This document shows positions 1-7,336 of a stretch of 10,657 nt of DNA, piece after piece. The stretch is from Sodalis-like endosymbiont of Proechinophthirus fluctus (GTDB lineage: Bacteria; Pseudomonadota; Gammaproteobacteria; Enterobacterales; Enterobacteriaceae). The DNA lies in contig NZ_LECR01000046.1 of NCBI RefSeq assembly GCF_001602625.1, forward strand, positions 26,361 through 37,017, read 5' to 3'. How positions within the stretch are numbered: position 1 is the stretch's first letter; every line of letters starts with the position of its first letter. A model generated the notes under the pieces. The model ran no database searches, was not told the origin of the DNA, and saw only the letters and a list, made by a program, of their open reading frames with translations. A program made the position numbers and the translations under genes.

Positions 1-1068
1 TCCGATACGCGCATCCGTGCCTCTCTACCCACTATCAAAGCCGCAATAAAACAGGGCGCGCGCGTCATGGTAGCCTCCCATCTCGGCCGTCCGACTGAAG
101 GAGAATACAACCCCGAGTTCTCTTTGCAGCCAGTGGTGAATTATCTGAAAGACAAATTATCCTCGCCGGTCCGTCTGGCTAAAGATTACCTCTATGGCGT
201 GGATATCGCAGAAGGGGAACTGGTAGTGCTGGAAAACGTGCGCTTTAACAAGGGCGAGAAGAAAAATGACGAAACGCTGGCGAAAAAATACGCCGCTCTG
301 TGCGACGTGTTCGTCATGGATGCTTTCGGTACCGCTCATCGCGCCCAGGCTTCCACATACGGCGTAGGCAAGTTTGCCCCCGTCGCGTGCGCTGGTCCTC
401 TGCTGTCTAATGAACTTGAGGCGCTTGGCAGGGCGCTAGATAACCCGGCCCGGCCAATGGTAGCCATCGTTGGCGGCTCAAAAGTCTCCACCAAGCTGAC
501 CGTATTAGACTCGTTGTCGAAAATCGCCGATCAGCTCATCGTCGGTGGTGGTATTGCTAATACCTTCGTAGCGGCTCAGGGATATAATGTCGGCAAATCG
601 CTTTACGAGGTCGATCTGATTTCGGAAGCCAAGCGTCTGTTGGAAAACAGTGATATTCCCGTGCCGACTGATGTCCGCGTCGCCATCGAGTTTTCCGAAA
701 CCGCGACCGCTACGCTGAAATCTACCAGCGATATTCAGGACAATGAACAGATCCTCGATCTAGGTGACGTTTCCGCTACCCGTCTGGCTGAAATTCTGAA
801 AAACGCCAAAACCATTCTGTGGAATGGCCCGGTCGGCGTGTTTGAGTTTGCCAATTTCCGTAAAGGTACCGAAGTAGTAGCGCGCGCTATCGCCGACAGC
901 GAGGCGTTCTCTATCGCCGGCGGCGGTGACACGCTGGCGGCCATTGATCTGTTTGGCATTGCCGATCAAATCTCCTATATTTCCACTGGAGGCGGCGCTT
1001 TCCTTGAATTCATCGAAGGCAAAAAACTTCCTGCCGTGGTCATTCTGGAAGAACGTGCGAAACGATAA
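1..1068 (+). CDS. pgk: Phosphoglycerate kinase, 5'-truncated by the window edge
   Basis: Pgk transfers the acyl phosphate of 1,3-bisphosphoglycerate to ADP, the first ATP-yielding step of glycolysis, in the cytoplasm. The reading frame is open from base 1 and starts at the equivalent of residue 33 of the 387-residue E. coli protein ([10 protein letters not shown]). With 355 codons visible, the full length would again be 387. Substrate-binding landmarks are present: SHLGRP near the start, [23 protein letters not shown], and in the C-terminal nucleotide domain [25 protein letters not shown] and GGGDTLAA followed by [10 protein letters not shown]. There is no internal stop or frameshift. The ATG at 67 is internal, not the start. 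It is followed after 112 bases by fbaA, as in the epd-pgk-fbaA cluster of enterobacteria. Identification is by motif and by remembered similarity to the E. coli protein. Confidence 0.97.
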   Translation, partial: SDTRIRASLPTIKAAIKQGARVMVASHLGRPTEGEYNPEFSLQPVVNYLKDKLSSPVRLAKDYLYGVDIAEGELVVLENVRFNKGEKKNDETLAKKYAALCDVFVMDAFGTAHRAQASTYGVGKFAPVACAGPLLSNELEALGRALDNPARPMVAIVGGSKVSTKLTVLDSLSKIADQLIVGGGIANTFVAAQGYNVGKSLYEVDLISEAKRLLENSDIPVPTDVRVAIEFSETATATLKSTSDIQDNEQILDLGDVSATRLAEILKNAKTILWNGPVGVFEFANFRKGTEVVARAIADSEAFSIAGGGDTLAAIDLFGIADQISYISTGGGAFLEFIEGKKLPAVVILEERAKR

Positions 1069-1180
1069 GTATTAAGCCGACAGACACTTTCAGCGCTCGT
1101 TGTCACGCGGCTGGTTCGCGGCTTGGGCCACGGCGATGAATTACCTTTTATTAAAGGTCTACAAAACAGGACAAATTAAT
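1069..1180 (+). other. pgk-fbaA intergenic spacer
   Basis: This 112-base spacer lies between two genes on the same strand. It contains a small inverted repeat (ACCTTT at 1143-1148, loop TATT, AAAGGT at 1153-1158) and the fbaA ribosome binding site AGGA at 1168-1171. I see no T-rich terminator, so readthrough from pgk into fbaA is likely. No convincing promoter hexamer pair could be picked by eye. Confidence 0.4.
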
Positions 1181-2257
1181 ATGTCGAGGGTTCTCGATTT
1201 TGTGAAACCAGGTGTCATCACCGGTGATGATGTTCAGAAAATATTCGCCGTCGCGAAAGAAAATAACTTTGCTCTGCCCGCTGTCAACTGTGTAGGCACC
1301 GATTCTATTAATGCCGCATTAGAAGCAGCCGCAAAAGTGCATGCGCCGATTATCGTGCAGTTCTCCAACGGCGCTGCAGCTTTTATTGCTGGCAAAGGCT
1401 TGAAGGCCGAAGGCCAGACAGCTGCTGTACTGGGCGCAGTGTCCGGCGCGCTGCACGTGCATAATATAGCTGAGCATTATGGTATCCCCGTTATTCTGCA
1501 TACCGACCATTGTTCCAAGAAGCTGCTGCCGTGGCTTGATGGGCTACTGGACTCTGGCGAGAGACATTATGCCGCCACTGGTAAGCCGCTCTTCTCATCC
1601 CACATGATCGACCTGTCTGAAGAATCGTTGGAAGAGAACATTGATATCAGCGTGAAATATCTGACGCGGATGGCGAGGCTAGACATGACCCTGGAAATCG
1701 AGTTGGGCTGCACCGGCGGCGAAGAAGATGGCGTCGATAATAGCCGTCTGGATAGCTCCGCGCTCTATACCCAGCCGGAAGACGTTGCCTATGCCTATGA
1801 AAAACTGCATGTTATTAGTCCGCGTTTCACCATTGTGGCTGCATTTGGTAATGTTCACGGCGTATACAAACCTGGCAACGTGCATCTAACGCCAAAAATT
1901 CTTGATAACTCCCAGAAATACGTTTCGGAAAGATTTGGTTTGCCGGCCAAGTCTTTGAACTTAGTATTCCACGGCGGCTCGGGCTCCACACAGAAAGAAA
2001 TCAAGGAAGCCATCAGCTACGGAGTGGTTAAGATGAACATTGATACCGATACCCAGTGGGCCACCTGGGAAGGGATTCTAAAATATTATCAAAAAAACAA
2101 AGGTTATCTGCAGACCCAGCTGGGTAATCCCGAAGGTGCTGATAAACCCAACAAGAAGTTCTACGATCCACGCATATGGATCCGCGCCGGTCAGACATCC
2201 ATGGCAACGCGCCTGGAGCTAGCCTTTAGAGAACTGAACGCCATCGACGTACTGTAA
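1181..2257 (+). CDS. fbaA: Class II fructose-bisphosphate aldolase
   Basis: FbaA reversibly cleaves fructose 1,6-bisphosphate to dihydroxyacetone phosphate and glyceraldehyde 3-phosphate, using a catalytic zinc. I chose the ATG at 1181 because the protein from there (MSRVLDFVKPGVITGDD) begins exactly like the E. coli enzyme and an AGGA lies 9 bases upstream. The open frame extends back to 1100, but that part resembles nothing. The protein has 358 residues against 359 in E. coli. Visible active-site elements are HTDHC with catalytic Asp109 and zinc ligand His110, the ELGCTGGEEDGVDN loop, the zinc-ligand loop FGNVHGVYKPGN, FHGGSGS with another zinc histidine, and the phosphate-binding KMNIDTDTQWATW. 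All are intact, with no frameshift. It sits downstream of pgk as in related bacteria and is probably co-transcribed with it. This gene is one of the best preserved in the window. Confidence 0.97.
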   Translation: MSRVLDFVKPGVITGDDVQKIFAVAKENNFALPAVNCVGTDSINAALEAAAKVHAPIIVQFSNGAAAFIAGKGLKAEGQTAAVLGAVSGALHVHNIAEHYGIPVILHTDHCSKKLLPWLDGLLDSGERHYAATGKPLFSSHMIDLSEESLEENIDISVKYLTRMARLDMTLEIELGCTGGEEDGVDNSRLDSSALYTQPEDVAYAYEKLHVISPRFTIVAAFGNVHGVYKPGNVHLTPKILDNSQKYVSERFGLPAKSLNLVFHGGSGSTQKEIKEAISYGVVKMNIDTDTQWATWEGILKYYQKNKGYLQTQLGNPEGADKPNKKFYDPRIWIRAGQTSMATRLELAFRELNAIDVL

Positions 2258-2263
2258 TCGTCC

Positions 2264-2301
2264 GGCGGCGGAACCCTGCTCGCAGGGTAGCGTGCCGCCT
2301 T
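2264..2301 (+). terminator. Probable fbaA terminator hairpin
   Basis: Seven bases after the fbaA stop, GGCGGC (2264-2269) can pair with GCCGCC (2294-2299). Inside it, ACCCTG (2273-2278), loop CTCG, pairs with CAGGGT (2283-2288). The two nested stems make a strong structure, but the following TTCCTGCTT is only weakly T-rich. It is therefore a plausible rather than canonical intrinsic terminator. Confidence 0.45.
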
Positions 2302-2488
2302 CCTGCTTCCCGCCATGTCGCTGATGCGCAGCGAATATCATATCAACCGCGCAATCCATCGGAAAGTCACCTCTTCTCTGGATAGCGTAGTTTTTTTCAC
2401 GTAGAGGCTTGGTATTACCAGCTTAAGCGGGCTATGACAGCACTATTATGCTGCTTAAGACGATATAGTGAATGATTAACCTAATGAA

Positions 2489-2514
2489 TAATCTGGCATT
2501 TTTATGCCAGATTA
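2489..2514. repeat. Perfect 11-bp inverted repeat with TTTT loop
   Basis: TAATCTGGCAT (2489-2499), loop TTTT (2500-2503) and ATGCCAGATTA (2504-2514) form an uninterrupted stem. There is no poly-T on either side, so it is not a standard intrinsic terminator. It could be a processing hairpin or a binding-site palindrome. It has survived intact in a spacer upstream of a dead gene. Confidence 0.6.
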
Positions 2515-2624
2515 ACTGATTCTGTTGGCGTGATGAGGCGTTGCGGTACAGGCTTAACAATGTCTTTGTCATTGGCTCCTCCCTGGCCGATAGAACTTCG
2601 TTCTACACCAAAACGGGAAACTAC

Positions 2625-3600
2625 ATGGAAGGTATAGATGTTGTAGATAAAATAAATCATGCAGGTAACTGGTTAGTCAATAATCAAGAATTGCTGATTT
2701 GTTACGTGGTTGAATATCGTTATCGCCATCATTATCCTATTTATCGGTCTGTTAGTTTCGCAGATTATATCCTGTACTTTGAATCGGATGAATGAAGGCG
2801 CGGCACATTGACGCTATGCTGGCCGAATTCGTCTCGGCGATTTTGCGCTGCGGCATTGTGATCTTCAACCTTATCACTGCCATGAACTGGATAGGCAGTG
2901 CAGACTTCCTCGGTAGTTTGCCGTCATCGGCGCCGCAGGTTTGGCCATCGGCCTTGCTCTGCAGGGCTCCTTGTCCAACTTTGCAGCAAGGGTGCTGAGG
3001 GGTGCTGTTGGTCATCTTCCGCCATTTCCACGCCGGCGACTATTTGGATTTTGCCGGCACCTCTCTCTGGTACGGTGTTGGTGGTGCAGATTTTCTCTAC
3101 CACGCCGAAAACCTACGATGGCAAGATTTTAGTAGTGCCCAACAGCAAGATCCTATCCGGCAATATCATCAATTTCTCTCAAGAGACGAATCAGTTAATC
3201 GATACCCCATCATCAGCGTCGGCTATGATGCCGATATTGATATCGTGAAGAAGATAATCATCGATATCCTAGTCGCCGATAGCCGGGTGATCCAAGACAT
3301 GGGGTTTACCGTGCGGTTAAACGCGCTGGGCCTCTGTCCTTACTGGATTTCATGGTGCGGGCTTGGATGCCGCGTAGAGATCAGCAAAACTCCACCTTCG
3401 GCCTGCTAAGCCAAGGTAACACTGGATTCGCACAATATTGGTATCCCGTATCCGCAGATAGAAATGTTACAACTTGAGCAGGATCAGCAAACCGCCAATA
3501 CCGCGATCTCTTCGGACGCCTCCCATGCTGCCGAGGAGAGCCAGCAGGTGCAATCGCAGCCGGACGCCGATATCAGTGCCGGCTTGAACCGGGTTTTAAG
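2625..3600 (+). pseudogene. mscS: Small-conductance mechanosensitive channel MscS, multiply frameshifted
   Basis: MscS is a homoheptameric inner-membrane channel that releases solutes on osmotic downshock. Fragments in all three forward frames line up in order with the 286-residue E. coli protein. They are the N-terminus from ATG 2625 (MEGIDVVDKINHAGNWLV), residues around TM2 (RHIDAMLAEFVSAILRCGIV, 2797 on), the pore helix TM3 ([20 protein letters not shown], about 2936-2996), the beta domain ([20 protein letters not shown], about 3084-3143), [15 protein letters not shown] (about 3210-3255) and the C-terminal GIPYPQIE (about 3438-3461). At least six frame changes separate them, so no functional channel can be made. 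The last frame continues as a Gln/Ser-rich tail (about 3464-3595), and the ancestral stop is not certain. A GGGA lies upstream of the start. It occupies its usual place between fbaA and argO. Confidence 0.93.
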
Positions 3601-3834
3601 ATATGATGCGCGCGGTTACGGGCACAGAATAACGGGCCTAGGGCGGCGTGCCGTCGGGAAACCAGCTTCACGCCAGGCGACCGACAGCATTTCGTCCGGT
3701 CCTATGCCATTGTGTTGTGCGTGGCATTGTGCCAAATTCGCTTTGCCCTGACGCTGGCAGCGCACTTAATGCGCAGATACGTAGTGAAGGCACTTTTCCT
3801 TGGCTTCCCTTCCCACCAGAGGCTTTCTGCTACC

Positions 3835-3897
3835 CGAGGTGTCAAACTCCCATGACCTCCACCACCGGCAGCATGCACTTTGTCACGAGGTGTCAAA
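3835..3897 (+). repeat. 12-base direct repeat, two copies 51 bases apart
   Basis: CGAGGTGTCAAA occurs at 3835-3846 and again at 3886-3897. Similarity continues for only a few bases past the repeat, so this is not a clean 51-base tandem duplication. Its meaning is unknown. It could be the edge duplication of a lost insertion or a coincidence. Confidence 0.5.
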
Positions 3898-3962
3898 TTC
3901 TCTTTGTCTCGAGGACTTTGGACTCGTTTTTAACACGTGCGCCGTGCCGGCGCGGTCGCTCA

Positions 3963-3985
3963 TTATCCCCGCTTATCGGGGATAA
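3963..3985 (+). terminator. Hairpin with 9-bp perfect stem, possible mscS terminator
   Basis: TTATCCCCG (3963-3971), loop CTTAT, pairs perfectly with CGGGGATAA (3977-3985). Downstream is GATCATTCTATTTC, only moderately T-rich. Its position between the mscS remnant and argO suits a terminator, though the weak T tract leaves this open. Confidence 0.4.
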
Positions 3986-4060
3986 GATCATTCTATTTCA
4001 ATCGCCTCCGGACGGCCGTTAAACTGCCTACTACAATCGGTAATCGACAGGACGGCATAT

Positions 4061-4672
4061 ATGGCGTTTTTTCTTACAAGGGTTTTTTCTCAGTATTATC
4101 CTGATCGTGCCTATTGGGACGCAAAACGTGATGGTGATGAATCAGGGGATACGGGATGGGATACGCCGGCGGTATTTTTTTCTGGCAGCCACGATGTGCT
4201 TTATTAGCGATCTCTTACTTATCTGCGCGGGGTGCTTGGCGGCGTGGTACCCGTCACCCATTCACCGTGGCTATTGGTGGCTATCATATTAGCCGGCGTT
4301 TTGTTTCTCGGCGACTATGGCTTTTGTTCCTTGTACAACGGCCGCCACAGGGTGCTGTTGACCATATTCTGGCGGTCACCTGGCTCAATCCCCATGTATA
4401 TCTGGATATGGTGGTGATCCTCGGCAGTGTCGCGCTGGTCAGTTGGTGGCCCCGGCAAATCGCGGCTATTTTTCCGGCGGCGCTATTCAGCGATTCCCTC
4501 TCTAGTCTGGTTTTACGACCTGGCGCTCATTGCCGTACGACTGGTGCCCTAGTTGATATAGCCGTGCGTGCAGTGCTCTATTGAGTGACTCGTGGGTATC
4601 GTGATGTGGTGCATGGCGTTACAACCGCTTCATAATGGCTAGCGTATTTTCAGAGCGTTGGCCTATTTTTAA
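4061..4672 (+). pseudogene. argO: Arginine exporter ArgO (LysE family), frameshifted and eroded
   Basis: ArgO is an inner-membrane LysE-family exporter of arginine and canavanine, activated in E. coli by ArgP. The start is ATG 4061, with AGGA at 4049-4052. Fragments matching the 211-residue E. coli protein are, in order: PIGTQNVMVMNQGIR (about 4111-4155), an alternative-frame ISDLLLICAG (about 4204-4233), HSPWLLVAIILAGVLFL (about 4259-4309), AVTWLNPHVYLDMVVILGS (about 4372-4428) and VGIVMWCMALQPLHNG (about 4592-4639). These lie in different frames. The last segment meets TAG at 4640-4642 and, in the same frame, TAA at 4670-4672, which I take as the likely ancestral end. Hydrophobic character is preserved piecewise, but no continuous membrane protein is possible. 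Its regulator argP, about 1 kb downstream, is also dead. Confidence 0.9.
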
Positions 4673-4819
4673 GCAATTAATGCCCCACCCACCACCTACC
4701 ACCTTACTCAGAACTTATCCTATATTTTCGGCCCCAGACGACTGGACGAAACGCTAGCAACCGGTATAAACGTAACGGTAAGAAATTGCAAATAACATTA
4801 TCCTCAACGAAAAAAGGGA

Positions 4820-4828
4820 TGATATACT
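4820..4828 (+). promoter_or_regulatory. Candidate extended -10 element for yggE
   Basis: TGATATACT fits the extended -10 pattern TGnTATAAT with one mismatch. It lies about 45 bases before the yggE start. No good -35 hexamer sits 16-18 bases upstream, which extended -10 promoters can tolerate. The assignment is by eye only. Confidence 0.35.
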
Positions 4829-4873
4829 CAGTTACGTATCTTAATTAGCGAATTATATTCCTCGTGAGGAGCC

Positions 4874-5597
4874 GTGAAGGTAGAAGCACAGGTATTAATC
4901 GCTATCATTACGGCTATGAGCCTCTATCATGCCGGCATTGGCGACCGAGTTGTCGCAGCGGCGGCATGTCGTCACCTCTGGGACCTCTTCCGTCGATGCG
5001 ACGCCGGTATTCACTCTATCTATCGAGGTATCCATTTCCTTAAAAAACGCAGTAGATGTGAAAAAACAGGCGGATACTGGGTGTTGCGCAGTATCTTAAC
5101 TTTTTGAAAAAAAGGCATCACCAGTTAAAGATATTAATGCCGCCAATTTGTGTACCCAGCCGGAATACGACTGTCTTAAAACCGGTAAATTGGTGCTGAA
5201 AGGCTATAAAGCGACGCGGAAAGTGCAGGTCACCATGCTGCATCAGTTGGATAAACTCAATGAGCTGCTCGGACGGTGCGCTAAAAGCCGGGTTGAATGA
5301 AATTTGCTCGGCGGATCTGTGCGTAGCGAATCTAGAATAATATCGTGCCCAAGTCCGACAGAAGGCGATAGAAGATACTACCTACCAGGCGCGTGCACTG
5401 ATGGAAGGGTTCCACACCACGCTGGATCCGGTTTACCGCATTCGCTACCATGTTGCCAATTACCAGCCGATGCCGGCAGTGCACATGTTCAATGCCACTA
5501 GCTCTTCTGCTCAGAATTATGCCGATCAAACCTACGTTACGCCCAGTAGTAGATTCATTTCCATGAGGTGGATGTAGTGTTTGAAACAAAGCCTTAA
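4874..5597 (+). pseudogene. yggE: Periplasmic SIMPL-domain protein YggE, frameshifted
   Basis: YggE is a secreted SIMPL/DUF541 protein linked in E. coli to oxidative-stress tolerance. A GTG at 4874, with a GTGAGGA ribosome binding site at 4864-4870, opens a degenerate hydrophobic leader (KVEAQVLIAIITAMSLYHAG). After a frameshift near 4940 come HVVTSGTSSVDATP and LSIEVSISLKNAVDVKKQAD. A further shift precedes NAANLCTQPEYDCLKTGKL and KGYKATRKVQVTMLHQLDKL (about 5133-5256), then AGLNEIC near 5292. The C-terminal part reads YQARALMEGFHTTLDPVYRI, RYHVANYQPMPAV and HEVDVVFETKP. One shift falls in the run of seven A at 5107-5113, a typical slippage site. The frame of the last segment ends at TAA 5595-5597. 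That stop and the preceding CCT are the first unit of the CCTTAA array that follows. Confidence 0.92.
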
Positions 5598-5625
5598 CCT
5601 TAACCTTAACCTTAACCTTAACCTT
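5592..5625. repeat. CCTTAA hexanucleotide tandem array (5 full units plus CCTT)
   Basis: Five exact CCTTAA units run from 5592 to 5621, followed by CCTT and then TT. The left boundary is sharp: the base before it (G 5591) breaks the repeat. The first unit is the final Pro codon and TAA stop of the yggE pseudogene, so the array starts on a codon boundary. Because TTAA is self-complementary, stop codons occur in every unit on both strands. It lies between convergent yggE and argP. Confidence 0.95.
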
Positions 5626-5627
5626 TT

Positions 5628-5649
5628 CGCCGCGCGGCAGGGCCCGTTA
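5628..5649. other. GC-rich palindrome between convergent yggE and argP remnants
   Basis: GCCGCGCGGC (5630-5639) is a perfect palindrome directly after the hexanucleotide array and just beyond the argP stop. It might be the remnant of a shared terminator for the two converging genes. The stem is too short and loop-free as written, so this is a weak suggestion. Confidence 0.25.
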
Positions 5650-6307
5650 TTAATCCTGGCGCAGCACCTAATGGTTGTGGTCTAGCAAAGTGTCGGTTAG
5701 TTTGCGCATCTTCCAGCGTAAATTAGTGTCAGTACAGCATGCGGCGCTGGGTACAACCCCTGGCGTCAGATCGATAAGTCCCCACTGATCAAGTTCGCGC
5801 TCGATTTGTAGATGGGGAATTATGCAGCAGGTAGTGCTTTAACGCGCCAGTTAGATAAAGGCCTCCGAAGAATTAACGATATGACACGGCACGCTGTCTC
5901 GGGTGAGAGATCGAAATTCTGATGCAGGAAAGTCTGGTGCATATCGTCTAGTATATTCAACCGAATGGAGGAGTCGCTCAGCACCGGCTTAAGAGGCGGC
6001 AGTAGCCAAGTCGCAAGACTGTCGGCGTTACTGCCATCGACAGCAGAAACGAGGTATCGCTGCCCAGCTACTCTTTTTCCAACAACTCCATCTGATGCAG
6101 CAACGACAATATTTTCTGTCCTTGCTAGGTAAAATTGGGCGGGATAGTCCGCTCCAGCAACGGCTGGCCAAACAGGTTTTCCAACTGTTTTATACGCTGC
6201 GACACGGCCGACTAGGTAATATATGGTTTCTGTGTAGCGCGTTCAAAACCACACTCTCGTATTATGGCGTCAAGCGCCTAGAGCGTCCCATAATCCAGGC
6301 ATTTCAT
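5650..6307 (-). pseudogene. argP: LysR-family regulator ArgP (IciA) with nonsense codons and a ~200-base deletion
   Basis: ArgP activates argO and other genes in response to arginine and lysine. Read on the minus strand from ATG 6307, the sequence gives LDYGTL, stop, ALDAIIRECGFERATQK, then, after another stop, SAVSQRIKQLENLFGQPLLE. This is the LysR helix-turn-helix and linker region of the E. coli protein. TAG codons interrupt the same frame at least four times in the first 85 codons. Farther on come LLLSMAV and LDDMHQTFLHQNFDLSPE, and finally VLRQD and a TAA at 5652-5650, matching the E. coli C-terminus. The RLN-type segment is joined almost directly to LDDMHQ near 5950, so roughly 65-70 residues of the effector domain are gone. 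Total length is 658 bases against 894 for an intact gene. It is divergent from rpiA, as in E. coli. Confidence 0.92.
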
Positions 6308-6502
6308 TCATCTTCTCTGTCAACATCATACCCCTGCACTGTGCCATAATTTTATATTATTGCGTGTGTAAAGTGTTTCGACCCTGGCCGTCTGGCCGTC
6401 TGGCCGTTTTTGGCCAAGGTTGTAGCAATATTTACGCTATTACCATCGAGTTTGGTTTATACTAGCCGCCAGACAGGGTTACAATACGGGCAGAAATAGA
6501 TT
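6308..6502. promoter_or_regulatory. argP-rpiA divergent spacer with candidate rpiA -10
   Basis: The spacer must hold the rpiA promoter because the neighbour upstream is on the other strand. TATACT at 6458-6463 is the best -10 candidate, 39 bases before the rpiA ATG. No -35 hexamer lies at the right distance; the nearest T-rich one, TTTACG at 6431-6436, leaves 21 bases. The rpiA ribosome binding site is weak (GGGCAGA near 6487-6493). Confidence 0.3.
6384..6407 (+). repeat. Three tandem copies of CTGGCCGT
   Basis: Exact 8-base units lie at 6384-6391, 6392-6399 and 6400-6407, followed by TTTTGGCC. The array sits in the divergent argP-rpiA spacer, about 95 bases before the rpiA start. The last unit together with TTTTGGCC can form a small GGCC stem. 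I see no protein-binding motif that explains it. Confidence 0.9.
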
Positions 6503-7159
6503 ATGACGCAGGATGAACTGAAAAAAACGGTTGGCTGGGCAGCGCTGAAATATGTCCGGCCAGGCATGATTGTAGGCGTGGGGACTGGCTCTACCGCAGC
6601 GCATTTTATTGATGCCCTGGGATCCGTCAGTCATCAAATCCAGGGGGCGGTTTCAAGCTCTGAGATGTCATCCGCCAAATTAATGAGCCTGGGTGTTCCG
6701 CTATTCGACCTTAACGATGTCGACTCCCTGGACGTCTATGTTGACGGTGCCGATGAGATTAACGTCAGCATGCAGATGATCAAAGGCGGCGGCGGCGCGC
6801 TGACCCGAGAAAAAATTATCGCTGCGGTCGCACACAAGTTCATTTGTATTGCCGATGCCAGTAAGCTGGTAGACGTGCTCGGCACGTTTCCTCTTCCGGT
6901 CGAGGTGATCCCCATGGCTAGCGCCTGGGTCGCCCGCGAACTGGTGCGCCTAGGTGGTCAGCCGGTTTATCGCCAGGGCGTAGTGACCGATAACGGCAAT
7001 ATCATTCTGGATGTGCATAATTTAGCGATCCTAGATGCGGTGGACCTTGAATGGCAAATCAATAATATTCCAGGAGTCGTCACCGTCGGCCTGTTTGCGC
7101 GCCGCAGTGCTGACGTGGCGCTTATTAGTAGCGAACAGGGCGTGAAAATCATTGGGTGA
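6503..7159 (+). CDS. rpiA: Ribose-5-phosphate isomerase A
   Basis: RpiA interconverts ribulose 5-phosphate and ribose 5-phosphate in the non-oxidative pentose phosphate pathway, supplying ribose for nucleotides. The ATG at 6503 gives [18 protein letters not shown], colinear with the E. coli N-terminus, and the product is 218 residues against 219. The phosphate-binding loop [11 protein letters not shown] (25-35), YVDGADEIN with Asp81 and Asp84, [13 protein letters not shown] with Lys94 and the catalytic base Glu103, and PVEVIP are all present. The C-terminus (GVKIIG) differs slightly from E. coli (GVKTIVK), which is probably harmless. No frameshift is seen. It is flanked on both sides by pseudogenes, argP and serA, so its integrity suggests continued selection. 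Confidence 0.97.
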   Translation: MTQDELKKTVGWAALKYVRPGMIVGVGTGSTAAHFIDALGSVSHQIQGAVSSSEMSSAKLMSLGVPLFDLNDVDSLDVYVDGADEINVSMQMIKGGGGALTREKIIAAVAHKFICIADASKLVDVLGTFPLPVEVIPMASAWVARELVRLGGQPVYRQGVVTDNGNIILDVHNLAILDAVDLEWQINNIPGVVTVGLFARRSADVALISSEQGVKIIG

Positions 7160-7336
7160 ATCGAGGGTCGGCGCGCGGTCTATCTAGTCGCTAGACGATT
7201 TATCTATAAAAATCACTTATTTTAGTGTCTTATGCTGTATATCCTGTACCTATGCCGGTTGCTGCCGCACCAGTAAATTTTTTGTCAGAGTGCTGCGTAT
7301 CACAGCCGCATCGTGGGCATCTTAAGAGATCGGGAA
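7160..7336. other. rpiA-serA spacer
   Basis: These 177 bases contain a short inverted repeat (TCTAG, loop TCG, CTAGA at 7183-7195) but no terminator with a T tract. I found no promoter that I would defend for serA. No gene is recognised. Confidence 0.3.

Larger units (their letters stand above)
2258..2624. other. fbaA-mscS intergenic region, no gene seen
   Basis: No coding similarity is recognisable in these 367 bases. Apart from the fbaA hairpin the region holds a perfect 11-bp inverted repeat at 2489-2514 and a small one just before mscS (TAGAAC, loop TTC, GTTCTA at 2591-2605). A run of seven T lies around 2390. Ancestral mscS promoter elements should lie here but I could not identify them. 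Confidence 0.4.
3601..4060. other. Unassigned spacer between mscS and argO remnants
   Basis: About 460 bases lie here where E. coli has a much shorter gap. No frame on either strand gives a recognisable protein, and the open frames are short and uninformative. Visible structures are a 12-base direct repeat CGAGGTGTCAAA (3835-3846 and 3886-3897, 51 bases apart), a 9-bp hairpin at 3963-3985, and the argO ribosome binding site AGGA at 4049-4052. It may be decayed tail sequence or a small eroded insertion, which I cannot tell by eye. Confidence 0.4.

Noticed and set aside
1100..1180. Upstream extension of the fbaA reading frame starting MSRGWFAAW
   Set aside because: The 27 extra residues have no match to class II aldolases; the ATG at 1181 has a ribosome binding site and the conserved N-terminus.
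2752..3015. Minus-strand open frame of 87 codons across mscS
   Set aside because: The plus strand carries ordered MscS fragments including the TM3 motif; the minus-strand protein resembles nothing.
3835..3897. CRISPR-like array
   Set aside because: There are only two copies of a 12-base repeat, with no third unit and no palindromic repeat structure.
5592..5625. Telomere-like repeat implying a linear replicon end or a eukaryotic contaminant
   Set aside because: The array is short, internal, and flanked on both sides by syntenic enterobacterial genes; its first unit is the codon pair ending yggE.
6095..6349. An 84-codon plus-strand open frame over the argP start
   Set aside because: The minus strand here encodes the ArgP helix-turn-helix region; the plus-strand frame is its shadow.
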